The notes below the pieces were generated by a model. It saw nothing but the letters and a program-made list of their open reading frames with translations. It had not been told where the DNA came from and did no database searches. Below are positions 28,806 through 42,189 of a DNA stretch of 64,000 nucleotides, piece by piece. The stretch comes from Prorocentrum cordatum (Eukaryota; Sar; Dinophyceae; Prorocentrales; Prorocentraceae). The position numbers were made by a program, and so were the translations under genes. The stretch covers positions 111,725 to 175,724 of the forward strand of contig CAUYUJ010014344.1 of the NCBI GenBank assembly GCA_963575745.1, given 5' to 3'. The first letter of the stretch is position 1; each line of letters opens with the position of its first letter.

Positions 28806-29500
28806 GACGGCCTGATATAACCCAAGATGGCCTACCATAGTCCCAGAATGCTCCCTAGACGGCCCAATAGCGTTCCAAGAGGGCTCACGATGGCTTCAGG
28901 TCAGCCCAAGAGGTCCCCACGACGCCCCCAGACGGCCCCAAGAGGACCCCTCCAGCAGGGTCGCGAGGTGGGCCCAAGAGATCCTCAAACTGGCCCAAGA
29001 CGGCTCCAACAAGTGCCCAAGAGGGTCCCAAGACGGCCCAGGGGAGCCCCAGGATGCCCCCAAGGCGGACTCAAATGCTCCCAAGAGACGCCCTAGAGGC
29101 CCCAAAGATACCTCCAAGAGCGTCTCAAGACGGCCCAGTGCTGGATACAGTTTTGACGCCAAGGCTTCCGCCCCCCGACGACCAGACACAGTTTTGGCAT
29201 CAAAGTTCCCAAGAGCTGAGGTCCAGAGGACGGGAAAGCCCTTCTCAGGCGAGTCAGTGACGTCGTGAAAAGCTTTGAACGCTAAGCTCCTAAGAGCGAG
29301 CACTGACTGAATAAGATCTTCACGCCAAATCTCCAAACAGCGAACGGAGATTTACAGATCTCTGAACGCCAAGGCTCCCAAGAGCGAACGTTGACGCGAA
29401 ACAGTTCTCAACGCTAAGACTCTTCAAAGCGAACGGTGCTATGAGCCTGTTCGGGCAAGTTCTTTAAGCGCCCTTTCCGTTCCCGTGCTGGCCCAGGACT
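28806..29500 (+). repeat. CCAAGACGGCC repeats and second copy of the ~190 bp repeat
   Basis: 28815-29140 is made of CCAAGA/GGCCC words. 29130-29498 matches 27772-27958 in parts (CAGTTTTGACGCC, GAGCCTGTTCGGGCAA, CCGTGCTGGCCCAG), with internal GAACGC(C/T)AAG(G/A)CTC repeats every ~55 bases. Confidence 0.6.
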
Positions 29501-31249
29501 GGGAGTTACGACACTGAAGTAAATTGCCGGCGCGTAGGCCTGATGGGTTGGCGAATTGCACCCCGGGGAGACCCACCAAACCCAGACGCCAGCATCTCGA
29601 GGACGTGGGCACCCCATGTGGGCACACATTGCCGCAGCTTCGTTGAGCTTCGAGCGGACATAGACGTCTTCACGCGAGGGCATTGGCACTCCGTCCGTGT
29701 TTAGTCTGCTCCTCGGGCGGGCCCAGGCGTGCCCCCTCGCCTCTGGAGATGTGCGGCCCCTGCTGGCAGGGCACCCCGTTGTCCATCCTGGTCAGGGCGC
29801 CCTGCCTGTCGCCGCGGGGCGTGCTGGATGCCGAGCCGGGCTGGGCGCAGATGGAGGCGGCTCCCGCCCCACGGCTCGATCCAGTCGCGTCGGGCCACTC
29901 TGCAACGGGCCCTCTGCGAATCACCCGGGGCGCTCCAGAGAAAGAGGGTCCCGCCCTCGCCGCCTCTCGCCCGCGGCGGAGAGAACGGCCGAGGCGTAGC
30001 AGCGGCAGGCTCCACAGGCGGAGGGCGGGCGGAAGCAGACGTGAGGCGTCAACATTTCTGGACTCGGGGATGCTGGAGTCGCCCGCAGTGGGGGTGCCGA
30101 GGCTGGCGTTGTTGAGAGACCGTGCCGACCTCGGCCTCAGGTGGGGCGCCAGAGGGGCCCGAAGCCCGCACGTTCCCCGAGCTCGCCGCTCCGAGCGTCG
30201 CCCACGTCGAACAGTTCTTCCCGCGCACGCATGCCTTTCTCATCGGCGAGCCCCTGCGAAATCTGGGGACGGGGCTATCCTTCCAGAGTGCGTGTGATCG
30301 GTCAGTGATCTGGCGCGGAGATGCCAAGCTTGATAGCATAGACGATTCCGCGCTGAATCGTCCGAAGAAACTTGCAGCTACTAGAGTGGTCAGCACGTTC
30401 TCTTTTTCAAAGCCAGCCGATGCTTGTAGAGGTGCCTCTGCTCAGGAGCGACCGTGACCAGCCACCGCGGGAGGCGCGGCAGGGGGGTGAGGGGCCCTGG
30501 GCGTCGCCCAGTTGGAGCGGGCAGGCCTACAGCTCTCTCCGTCCAACCACCCTGGGAAACAGACGTGCGCGCATTGTTCCACAAGCTATAGCAGGCAGTC
30601 CTAGCAACGGCCAGTGCGTTCGCCATCCGCTGGGTGGGTTCTTTTATGTTTGGATGCAGTAGCGGTGGCAGTTGAAAGCCTACGACATTGACACATCACA
30701 AGCGTTCTAGTGATAGATGCAATGGCAGTGGCAGTGGTGGCGTTGGGATAGTATTCGTTGTAGTGGCAGTAGGGCAATACTTTGCAAGTGCATGTTTTGA
30801 CGGATTGTAGGTGGGTTCGTGGCGTGGGCGTTCTCAGTACAACGGCAGTGGTGGAACTAACGCCGTGGGTTGTTGGAGCGCTCGCGATCAGTACAGATAC
30901 AGTGCTTGAGCCATCGCCGTGGGATGCTTGAACCACTTTCCTGAGTGACAATGGAATGCTGGAGCCCGCGCATTTGGCTGTTGGAGCGCAAAGGCTAGGC
31001 AAAAATGCAGTGACGGAGCCGACCCTTCTTGTCGGTATAACCTGCTGGAGCGACTGACCCTCCTCGAAATTGGGTGCTGGATCCATTGCCCCTTGTAACA
31101 TGTAGGTGCTGGAACCCACCCCCACCCGTCTTGTCTGAAGAATTTGGTGCAACAATTTCCCTTCGCAACAGCTGGGAGTTGGAGCCTCACCCCGTTCAGG
31201 GCGTGATTGGACGGGGCAAGGGAGGGGAAACCTAACATTGTAGTCACGC
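29501..31249. other. No recognisable gene
   Basis: A GC-rich half (29680-30520) has open frames up to 204 codons without domain signatures. 30650-31150 is lower GC with recurrent GCAGTGG(C/T)GG and GTTGGAGC words. Confidence 0.4.
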
Positions 31250-31264
31250 CTTGCTCTTAAATAG

Positions 31265-32105
<841 letters not shown>

Positions 32106-32565
32106 ACTCGCGGTCAAACATTCCACCACTGCCAAACTATTCACCTGGCTGTAGTTGCAGCGGTAGTGGCAATAACAGCCGTCGTACATTTTGGTGGTTT
32201 AGTCGCAGTGGGAGTCATTGTGATTGTAGGGCTCTTCGGCTGCCGAAAACATCGCCATCGTGCCAACATAGAATTTCGAAACGTGACCCCAGGATGGTTC
32301 TACCGAGCTCGATCGATCAGGCTCGGAAGAGTCATGGTTCATCGAGGCCCCCACTGGCCCAAGATCGTTCTTGGGCCGTCTTCGGCGCACTGGTTCTACC
32401 GAGTTCTCCCTAAACAAATCGGTAGAACGACAGTCGGGCTGACTGGGAGGCAGCGCCAGGATGTGTTTGCTCCGGGGCCAGATCTGGTGCGCCAAGGCCC
32501 AGATCTGACAACCTAACCCGACAGGAGGGGTTCGTCGTTGATATGTAGGGGCCGTCCGCACCTGG
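32106..32565. other. No gene; short hairpin
   Basis: GTTCTACCGA (32393-32402) pairs with TCGGTAGAAC (32419-32428). No coding evidence. Confidence 0.45.
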
Positions 32566-32569
32566 TTTT

Positions 32570-33990
32570 GCGGCCAGAGTCCTCTTGGAAGCCTCTTGTG
32601 GTCTCTTCGGATGCCTCTTCGGGGCCTCTTGGTGTGCTCTTGGGGGCCTTTGGGCCTCATGGGCGCTCTGTGGGGGTCTCTTGAGGTTCTATAGGCTTAC
32701 GCCACATCCGCCGACCCCTTTTTTTCATTAGGGGCTATCGCCGGGTCTCGGGAGCTCTCTCGGAGGCTTTGCGCGGCGGCCTAGGGGCACCGTGGGTTGT
32801 CTGGATGCTATCTTGGGCATCTTGGAACGGTCTTTCGGCGAGTCGGGGTTCTCTTGGACTGTCTTGGGGGCTTCTTGGGAGGCCTCAGGGGTTGTCCATC
32901 GTTGCTGCCGGCCGTGGGCACCGCGGCTGCCGCCCATTCCGCCATGCGTTGTGTTGGGCTTTGTTTGGCCAGGCGATGTGGTAGAAAAGGGAGAGGAGGA
33001 GGAGAAGGAGGACGATGCGGTGGAGGAAGAGGAGAAGAAGGAGGTCAAGGAAAAGGAATTCGGCGATTTTGGTATATTAGTGTTTCCTGAGAGGCGTACT
33101 GGGGGGGCTTTTGGGATGTCTTGACGGATTCTTGGTGCCTTCGGCCGCTCCCTTGGGCCCTCTTGGGGGCCTCCGTGGGCGGAAGGCTCGGATTTTCGAT
33201 TCGGGCTCCCCTTTTTGGGCCCCTCTTGGGGCCGCCTGGGGGTTCTCTTGGGCTATCTTGGGCGCCTCTTGGGCCGTCTTGGCGACTTCTTGGGCCGTGT
33301 TGGGGCCCTCTTGGGAGCCTCTTGGGCCCTCTTGGAGCGGTCTTGGCGGCCTCTTGGGCCATTGTCAACGCCGTGTTGGCCGAAAAGGCGTATATGCCAA
33401 ACATGCACGTTTTCTAGAGGAATTCCACGATTTTGGCCTCGGGGGCCCCGCTTCGGTAGCCGGTTGGAGGCCTCTTGGAGCGTCGTGGCGCCCTTTTAGG
33501 CCGCCTGGGGCCCACCTTGGGCGTCTTGGAGCGATCATTCGGCGACTTTGTGCTTTCTTGGGCCATCTTGGGGGTGGCGTCGGAAGCTCCCAAACGAGCC
33601 TGGGGAGCCCAAACCGCCTCGGGTGAGTTCGGCGGAGGGTCGTTCACCACGAGGGGGGGGGGTCAAACTGCCTGTTTGGGGTCCCGGGGGGGGTATGGGG
33701 AAGGAACAACCTCACACGCCTAGAGACCCGCAAGGGGTCGGCGGATCCTCTTGGGGGGCATTCGGGGCCTCTTGGGGTGTCTTGCGGCCTCTTGGGGGCG
33801 TTTCGGGGGGCTCTGGGACACGTGAGGGCATGTTGCGTGTCTTGTGCTCCATCTCTGGCGGCTCAGGCTCATTACCGATGCCCCTTCGTGGTGCCACTCC
33901 CGTGGTGGAGCAAATTGCAGGCATTCGCTTTTTTCAAGGCGAGCAGCGTGCGATCCCCAAAGCCTATGCGAGAAGTTCTAGCCCTAGCGC
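32570..33990 (-). repeat. CCTCTTGGG-type degenerate repeats
   Basis: Words such as CCTCTTGGGCC(G/A)TCTTGG recur throughout, the same family as 26.7-27.4 kb. A GGA-rich patch lies at 32990-33060 and G-runs at 33650-33700. No gene recognised. Confidence 0.75.
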
Positions 33991-34029
33991 CTTCCCTTTT
34001 TAGACAAGTAGTAGAATAGTTCATGCAGA

Positions 34030-34380
34030 GGGGCACGGCTTGTTTTTGTTAGCCTACGGTATAAGATCCCTCGCTCTGTCATTGTATGATTTGTTATGGT
34101 ATGCGGTGGTATGGTAGGCGATCATGTGTTCTGTGATGCTCTGCTCTGTCATGGTATGGAGTATGCGGCTATGATATGCTAAATTATATTGTGAGTGACG
34201 TGGTATGTTATGGTATAGTTTGTTATGTCATGATGTGCGATTGCATGGTATGATATGTTATGTTATGGTATGATGTGTGTGTGTTGGCATGGTGTGTTAT
34301 GTTCGTGTATGTTATGTGGTGCCGTACCATGCTCGATGCTACACTATCTTATGTCATGGTGTGCGGTGTTCTGTTCAATT
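34030..34380 (+). repeat. TATGGTATG AT-rich degenerate repeat
   Basis: Recurring TGTTATGGTATG words of 9-14 bases, the least GC-rich stretch nearby, just upstream of the copia element. Confidence 0.85.
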
Positions 34381-34568
34381 TTGACAGGTTGTGTCGTGGT
34401 CGTCGAAAGGGCGAGGCAGGACCATCGGGGGATTCTCGGTTGACCTTGGGATCTGGCGGCCGTGTGCAGGTTGGGCGGGTCGGCGCGAATATGGCCCCCA
34501 GGGGATTCGGTGGATCTGGGGATCTTGCAGCCGCGATGTGCAGGGTGGGCGGGCCGGGAGACCTGTTG

Positions 34569-34669
34569 TGGGATGGTGCATGTGTCACGCGTGTATATGC
34601 GCCACTCGCTGCCGTTTGACCTCTAGGGGCCCCTTTTTTCCATGGTGCTAAAACGCTTCATAATCACAC
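34569..34669 (+). repeat. Left terminal direct repeat (LTR) of copia element
   Basis: About 100 bases starting TGGGATGGTGC and ending TAATCACAC, ~85% identical by eye to 43999-44099 (shared blocks GTGTATATGCGCCA, CGTTTGACCTCTAGGGG, ATAATCACAC). The exact left edge is uncertain by a few bases. Confidence 0.75.
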
Positions 34670-34798
34670 TAGTAGCGGAGCTGCCGCACGATCCCCGTAT
34701 CCTACCACTGCGCGCATGTCTCATCAGAGAGTGTCGCACTACCTCTCTTTACTGTCCGTACTGGCAGTTGCCCTCGTTAGGGGACTGTGCCTTGCACC

Positions 34799-36020
34799 AT
34801 GGCACTTTCTTCTCTACGCTACCGGTCAGGCGCCAACGCGCTGACGCGGTCTGAGACGACGAGTGGCTTCTACATCTACTACCGAACGGTGAACAACTTC
34901 CACGAGTGGGAATTCCGTACAGAGATGCGCATGAGTGCCGTTTTGGCCTCGGTGGACCAAGAGACGGGTGTACCACAGCAAGACGTGATCACCGCAGCTG
35001 TCAACAAGCTTGAGAAGGCCTCAGAGGTGACGCATTCGATCTTGCCATGGATACCGGTAAGGACGTCGACTGGGATCGATCAGCATGTGCTGGCGATTCG
35101 CAGTTCACTCTTCCCTATTGAGGCACAGGAAACGAAGATCCTGTTCCAGGTGGGGCAGAGACCATATGGACCACTGTCTCGGCAGAGCGTTGAGTCGATG
35201 GCCTGGTACATCTCCCGAAGGAAGCGCTGGTGGAAATTTGTTCCGTCTTCGATCCTAAGATCTTGATGAGTGACGATGCGCTTGGCCCCCTCCTCTTGGA
35301 CCATGCAGGCCTCTCGCTTTCGGAGAACCTGATGGTGTTGACATCCACAGGGGATGTGACAACCGTCGACAAGATCAAGGACGTCTTGATCCTCCAGCAC
35401 GGTCTTATACACATCTGCCAAAAGGGCAAGGGCGAGTCTGGCAAAGGGCCCAACTCTTCGACGTGGACGCAGCCCAGACCCAGCTACCATAACAGGAGCA
35501 AGGGCAAATGCAAGGTGCGCTTCTCTAGGCCACAGCACGCCTTTTACACTGCGGATGACGGATGGTACGAGCAGGAGGAGCATTACCCTGAGGAGCTGAG
35601 CCCTTACGGGTATTACGCCTCTGGCTATGCGCCAGAGCACGGCTGGGACGACGCGGCCTGGGACGACTGCGCCGACGAACGCACGCGCGGCGACGAGGAA
35701 TCGCATGCTCACCGGGCTCCCGCCCAGGAAAGCAGCGAGGTCGACGTCGAGGTGGCCGACGAGATGGTCAAGGCCGGGCGCGCGGAGGAAGGAGCTTCTG
35801 ATGCGACCCAAGATGACTTGGTCGCCAATCTTGGCGCCAGGGCAAGGGCGCAGGAAACAGCGGAGGCAAGGACTCCCACCGCGCGCCTTAGTCGCCCGAG
35901 GGAGGCGGCAACGGGGGGCCTTCCCTGGTAGATCGCAAGCAGCGGCTCCAGGAGATCAAGAGACGCTCGAGGTGCAAGACCTGCAACAAAACAGGCCACT
36001 GGCCCGGGGGCCTTGAGGGC
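34799..36020 (+). pseudogene. copia gag with zinc-knuckle remnant
   Basis: Starts at ATG 34799 (ACCATGG context) and reads MALSSLRYRSGANALTRSE to 35266; it continues in another frame (35230-35931: MSDDALGPLLLDHAGLSLSE, then a Tyr/Glu-rich tract). A third frame near 35955-36010 gives RSRCKTCNKTGHWPGGLEG. This is a CCHC-type knuckle with C-x2-C-x4-H, but the final Cys is absent. At least two frameshifts. Confidence 0.75.
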
Positions 36021-37300
36021 AAGGGCAAGCCCAGGGCGGCCATGGAAGCGCGCGCTGGAGACGCTGGCGAACGCCAGGTCCAGTTGCGCGAGGGCGATGA
36101 CGAACGGGAGTTCGCATCCGTCAGTTCTGTTGCTGCGTCATCGCCAATCCCTCATCGTGTCATTCGGGGCAAGGTGGAGTCGATGGGGATAGGGTATGGT
36201 GTTTCTCGTTTCTGCTCTTCTTTCTCCTCTCGCGTCGCGCGTCGCAGGGCGCTTGCGCGCATGAGGGGGGAATCGCGACGGGCATTGTAGCCTGCAGAAC
36301 AATCGCGGTGAGAGTCATGTCTGCGTGAGTTGTCTGGGAAGGACCGAAGCCACTATGGTTCAGGGACCTCCAGAGCTTTAGGAGAATAGTTTTCAGACCT
36401 CTGCAGAGGCTGAGGGGGGCTACTCCTGGATTCATGGCTGTTCGCTCGACCGAATCCTATTCGATTGCTAGCGTCTCTGATGGGGAGTTTGAGGGGGGGG
36501 GGATATGTTTCGGACCCTAGCCCTTTTCCTGGTCGCGATGCTGCGTTTGCTTCGGGTCTGCACCAAGGAGCTCAGTCATGGCCGTGTTCTCGGGGAGATT
36601 CCAGATTGCGTAGATTGGGGCCGCATTGTAAAGAAGCCAAGTGAGGACTCGGTTCTGTTCTGAAGATGGTCCGTTAGCAACTTTATCCGAAGGGGAGACG
36701 GACAGTTTGCGAACGCTTCGGGGCCGAAAGTTTTAAGTGGCAAAGTTGTGCCTTCCTCGTTCTTCTTCTGGCCTGAACAGGAAGCCTCCGGGCCCCCGTT
36801 GCATCGTCCACGCGCTCGAGGTTGCACTGATATATTGTGAGTCGGTTCTACTGCTCGTTTCATTGTTCGCACTTGTAGATATTGTGGGCACCAGACCAAG
36901 AAGGAGATGCACGTGGCACCTCGCTCTCCGGGTGAGTGTCCGCGCGATCTCGTGGGCAATGGCGGCAGTTCTCCAGATGTCGCGCGTGCGCGCTGTCGTC
37001 GCTGCCTGACATATATCGATGAGCAGCCCAGGAATCTCGGCGAAGCTAGGGAAGCGGCAGCTAAGAAAGTTGAACGCTCCAGCAACACCCAAGCATAATA
37101 AATGGAGAAGATTATCGACCATGATCGCCGCGTCACTTCCACATAGCTAAAGGTTGTGCCAAAGGCTGTCACTAAACGAGCTGCGTCGATTTGCGATGAT
37201 ACGGGCGATGTTAGTACAGGTGAACTAACATATTTGCTTCATGACTGTGTCGCAGAGGTCACATATCGTAGCCGCGTCTGTTTATTGCTCCAGCACAATA
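36021..37300 (+). pseudogene. copia gag-protease junction, heavily decayed
   Basis: Several short frames with stops. 36890-37098 reads CGHQTKKEMHVAP and CRRCLTYIDEQPRNLGEAR, which matches the Cys-containing segment upstream of protease in dinoflagellate copia elements, as I remember them. The rest shows no clear domain. Confidence 0.45.
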
Positions 37301-37302
37301 CG

Positions 37303-37760
37303 CTTTGACCAGGGTTTCGGCTCTTTCTTGGATTAGTATGGTCGATGCCTTCACAGACGACGGTGTTTGGGCTTCTTTGAACGAGGGTTGCAATTCTTGT
37401 TGTCGCGGCAAAGCCTGGGCTTTCATCGCGGAAGATCAATCCGAGAACTTGGGTTTCCCATCCACAATAGGTTCGCAGACAGCGCAAGACGTACAGCGGC
37501 ATAGGGGGGCAAAGAAAGAGTTAGACGACTGGTGAGAAGAGTTGTCCGGTTCGTCTCGTTGTTTCTCGCGGTGCCGCGATTGGGTGTCTCGAGTCACATG
37601 AGTTGCAAGATTCGGATCGTGCTCCTCTTTGGTTGTCTTTTTCTGCGCAAGTTTCTCTCGGTCTCGCGAAGGATCTCGCCCGTGGTCGCGCCGTCTTGAG
37701 TCAGGAAGGCGAGGTAGAAGTGTGTCGTTGTGCTCGTTCAGGTCTTCATATCGTTCGCCT
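37303..37760 (+). pseudogene. copia aspartic protease remnant
   Basis: 37335-37535 reads VDAFTDDGVWASLNEGCNSCC and GKAWAFIAED, the form in which dinoflagellate copia proteases carry their active-site loop (DxGCNS, here N in place of D in NEGCNS). After a frame change, 37618-37760 reads PLWLSFSAQVSLGLAKDLA and VCRCARSGLHIVRL, the usual C-terminal protease strands. Confidence 0.65.
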
Positions 37761-40440
37761 TGATCAGTTTGGCTCAGAGCGCAATGCGGATTCCATTCGC
37801 CCGTTGTTCTTTTCGTCCCGATCATCCGGCGACCAGCCGTGCTGCGCGGCCCCCGCCAGCCGCGCCGCGCCGCCTGTTGTCGTCGATCACTCCAGTGACG
37901 ACGGGGTCGCGTGCGTGCCCGCCGCCGTCGATCACTCCAGTGACGACGAGGACGCACGGGTCGCCGCCATGGCTGCTGGCGCGCGCCCCACGCCGCAGGG
38001 TTCAAGGTTCGCTGCGGTCGCGCTAGGCTCAGATCTTCGAGAACAACCCGATGTGCTCGGGGTCGACGGTACTGACGGAGTACATCCGCAGTCATCATCG
38101 CTCCAGTCACGCGATGACTACCAAGGGTCGCGAGGGCAAGGTCATCGCAGACGCGCTCTCTGCTGCAGATGAGAGGATGGAAAACTTTGATCGGCATGTG
38201 TCGGTGGACGCCAGGGTTCTGAACGACCCGACTCACACTCGCCATGTCGGTCATCACCCGAGGATCTTGCACAATTCAGTTGGGAACGAAAATGTTGCCG
38301 ACTTCGCGGAGTACGCGGGTGGATCTTTGGCGAAGAACGCATCTTCGCAGTATGTACGCATCGTTGCATTATGTTGTTCATGTCGTCATCGCTTTGTTGC
38401 TGTCAGCTTTGGTGTCAAACAGTTCTTGAGGCAGTGCGACATTCGATACAGTTATACACACCTGAGTAGAAATGAGTGGCCCAAGAGAACTTACAACGGA
38501 AAGCGTGACGACTGCTGCCGCCTGTCCGACTGGGCCCGCGAGATGGCGACTTCCGCGGCTGGCAACATGGTTTCGCTCTTTATTGCATCCTGTGAGGAGT
38601 TCAGCGCGCCGCCGCCTCCACTTCTGGAGCCTTCTGCAAAGCGCAGACCCCGTGACGGGGCTGAGCTGGCCAGGAGGGAAGAGGAGAGGTCTCGCGCCTA
38701 GGAACCTTCGAGTGCGGATGACGGAGTAGACGATGAAGACGCGGCTACAGTCACCCGCGCACACATCAGAGAGATCCGGCGCGAACGCCTCGGACCTGAC
38801 TACCCAGAATCAGATTTCTAGGCCATGGTGGATCAATGTTTTGGGCGTGAACTGCACTTCTGTTTGAAGATCTCTCACGAAGACAAGAAGCCGCCTGCAG
38901 ATTATATGCGAGTTGTACGTTATGCTCGGGAGTATGCAGAAACTGGTGTGTTACCCAAGCCTGCTGGCGGTACTTTCGCAGCTGCTGCTTCGCCACCGCC
39001 CGCTGCTTCTCCATCCTTATCACGTCAGGTGCGCGTTCCGCAGGATGGCGAAATCGCGCCGAAGAAGAAGAAGAAGGCTCGCGTGGGCAGCACCCGCAAG
39101 TTAACGGGTCTGCCGCGGGGTGCACCTGCACCTCCGGGCACGCTCGTTCGTCCACCTGGGGATGCCTCCTACGATGCCGCCACCTGAGCGCGCGGCCGCT
39201 GCCCTCGCGCCGAGGCAGCTGGATGGGCCGCCTCCTGCGCATACCCGCAAGGCCCCTCTGCCGCCTCCGCCGCCGGGGCCGCCGCGCAGGGTGGAGTCAC
39301 TGCCGCCACCATCACCGCCTCCGGCGGGTTCTGCCAACGCCAGCAGCGACGGCGAATCGAGCAAGACTCGCGCGTCTCGTTCAGGATCCCCGACGCCTCC
39401 TGTCGAGAGGGACCTGTGCAAGGTGGATGGTGGTCGGGCCAGAGATCCAGTCGTGGACGCCGAGCCGATTGCAGTCGGCGCTGCTCAGTTGGATTAGCTT
39501 TTCGAGCACGGCAAGATGAGGAACTTCATCGCGTACATCGACCCTCGGTACTTCCCATCAGAGGGGTCGAAGGGCCGCGCGGCAGAGAAGGGCGCTGGAA
39601 AATTTGCGCGCGTGAATTCATTATTGGCCCGTACAACGCTCAGACCAAGTTCCCGCCAGCATGGTCTTCTTGGAAGAAGGGTTCTATGGGTCGCTCCAGG
39701 GGCGCCAAGTCCTGGAAGCGCATGGAAGACCGCGTGGACATGAGTGCTTCTGTGGATGCTGAGGAGTTCGATCGAGTAGCAATCTCTGTACAGCCTCCGA
39801 GGGTTCGCGTCGACGGAACATCGTACTTGCGCACGCCATTGCAGCTGGATCAGAATGATATGTCGACCATGAATGATAAGAGCAGTGCCAAATATTGCTC
39901 TGGTTTGCGTGGCATCAGTGCGCAAGATGAGCTTCTATCCGCGCGTGTTGCCGAGCTCTCTGCACCGGGCGCGTCTGCTTCCGACCAGGAGATCGCCGAG
40001 AAAGCAATCAGGAACACCGATCCGCTTCGCGGACGAGTGGGGGCCAACCTGGCCGGGGCGCTGCTCCACGTCGTCGGCATCGCTTTCGCCTGCCCAGTCT
40101 TGAGCGACACGGTGGTGCGTTCAGAGTGGGGGGCCTTCGGTGGCGAAAGACACCGTCAAGCGCAATCCTGATCTCATTGTCGCCTACACATCATCATCAA
40201 ACCACACTTTTGTTAATGATTGCTTTTCTGGTTTGGCTCCCGATAGTGGCCCTCTAACCGTTGCGCTTGGTCGTGAGCCCGGTTGCTCAAACCTCCAGGT
40301 TGCTAGTGCGCTGAGTACCTCGAGTCAGACGCGGACATTGAGAGTCAGAAACCCCTTGAGTTCCTCAGAGCGTTAGGTCAGAGAGGTACACTGGATAAAC
40401 CTTCCCTGCTGAAGCCGCAGAGGAGAGAGTTCGGGACGAT
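37761..40440 (+). other. copia spacer between protease and integrase
   Basis: Pro/Ala-rich and charged frames, e.g. VVDHSSDDGVACVPA duplicated as AVDHSSDDEDARVAA (37870-37970), then frames at 38051-38700, 38825-39187 and 39416-40171 without recognised domains. This is where ordinary copia elements would have little sequence, so it may be an insertion or an additional ORF. Confidence 0.4.
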
Positions 40441-41745
40441 ATGGGCGCGACCATCGGTGATGACGACGTCTCTACTGGAGAGCCGATGCATAAAGGGAAG
40501 AGAAGGCAAGCATGGCTGAAAATCCTTCCCCGAGCACGGATCGCCATCAGGCGACTTCGCAGACAGTTTGGTAATGTGCCTAATCGTGTTTTTGTGCAGC
40601 TATCGAGAATCTCCAATATGTCATCGGATTACATTGAAGCCGCCAAGAATTATCGCTGTGAGTTTTGCGATCATCACAAGGCGCTAGCACAGACTCGCAA
40701 GGTTGCCTTACCAAAGAAGTTCTGCTTCAACCACGGCATCGGCATCGACTGCCTAGAGGTAAAAGACAACAGTGAACGTTCCACGTTTAAAATATGGTGT
40801 GCCAGGGTACAACATTCCTGCGCGTGATCCTTGTCAGACAGCGAGGTGGCACGCCATCTTCGAGAGCATGTCTCACTGCACTTCAGCAACGCTGGTGTGC
40901 ATGGGCAGGTGAGCCCAAAAGAATGGTGTTGGACCGTGGACTGCAAGAGAGAGGAGTGATTCTGCAATGGTTAAGAGTCAAAGAATCGATCTCCGCGACG
41001 CCGGAGTCGAATCTCCCGAGCATAGTGGCCGCACCGAGAGACACGGTGGATTCTGGAAGAATATATTCAAGAAGGTGGTGCACAAAGGAACGCTGCCGGT
41101 CTCGATGAAGTCATCTCAACCGCGTCGGAAGTCGACAACGCGAAGAGTGAGATGTCACGAGTCGGTGGATTTGCGCCTGCTCAGTGGGCACGCGGAAAGA
41201 TGCCTCGTGCCCCAGGGAGTCAATTCGGCGACGAGGAGGCCTTCGACTTAGGAGTGCTTGCGAATGTTGCAGAGGACGGAGCCGACGAGTTCTCTCGCCA
41301 GGCTGCGATCCGGGCGTCTGCCAGAAAAGCATTCGCATAACTCGACCTCGGGAGTAGGACGGCAGGGGCCGCTCTCCGAGAGGCAACGCCATTAGCTCGT
41401 GAGTATCAGGTAGGTAATGTAGTATGTTTTCGTAAAGAAGGCCGACTGACCGCGAGGTCACCGCTAAGTGGGGCATTGATTCTCGCGTCGTTGGGTTCGA
41501 TGGTTAAAAACGCATGGGTGATCACAGAGGGCGTGCCAGTCTGCGCGGCTATCGACAGGCTTCGACCGTGTACAGCGGCGGAAGCACTGGCTTACCAACA
41601 TCTCTCTAAGCATCATGCTGGTGGTGTCGAGGTATGCACCTCCAGACGGGCACGTGCACTTGTTCGTGGGCGAGCGCCGCGATCTGCCAGAATCGCGAGC
41701 TGCTGCAATAGAGGAAAGATTTCGCCAAATGGAAGAAGATGAACT
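40441..41745 (+). pseudogene. copia integrase remnant
   Basis: 40441-40827: AAKNYRCEFCDHHKALAQTRK (zinc-binding part) and FNHGIGIDCLEVKDNS (first catalytic Asp). 40794-41000, another frame: VCQGTTFLRVILVRQRGGTPS and WAGEPKRMVLDRGLQERG (second Asp). 41000-41110, a third frame: SPEHSGRTERHGGFWKNIFKK (catalytic Glu). 41152-41340: GGFAPAQWARGKMPR and the domain's C-terminal part. 41400-41600: GALILAS then VWVITEGVPVCAAI-like sequence. All three catalytic acids survive, but at least three frameshifts separate them. Confidence 0.8.
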
Positions 41746-42189
41746 GGAAGACGGAATGATCGTTCCCTGCGCCGCCCGCGTCGAGATCGTCACAAGTGAT
41801 TCGCACGCCCGTCCAGAGGTCGCCACTAGACGACGCCCCGCACGGCATGCAGAGTCGTAGCGAGGTGATGCGCTGAAGAGTCGAGAATGCCGATGGTCGT
41901 ACGGGAAGGGTTTCTGATTTCCCGAACCAGCGAACCCGCTGTTCGGGGTCATGCGCAGAGCCGGAACATCAGGCTTGGGCATGGATCTCTTACTAAGTAG
42001 AGAAGTTACACTAGCAGTTAAGTCACATGAATCGCTTGTCGGATTCTTTAGTGCACGCACCGCAAATACGCCGCAACCCAAGAAGAAACTATAGCGCGCA
42101 AAGACTCTAGTGTACCATCGGGAACCAGAGGACGTGAAAAGCGGCTTCAGACTCGCAAGACAAGACGACTGGGGATAATGGCGGAAGTT
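41746..42189 (+). pseudogene. copia integrase-RT linker
   Basis: Short frames with acidic and Arg-rich runs (EERFRQMEEDELEDGMIVPC, 41700-41760), typical of the linker between integrase and RT. No domain. Confidence 0.4.
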
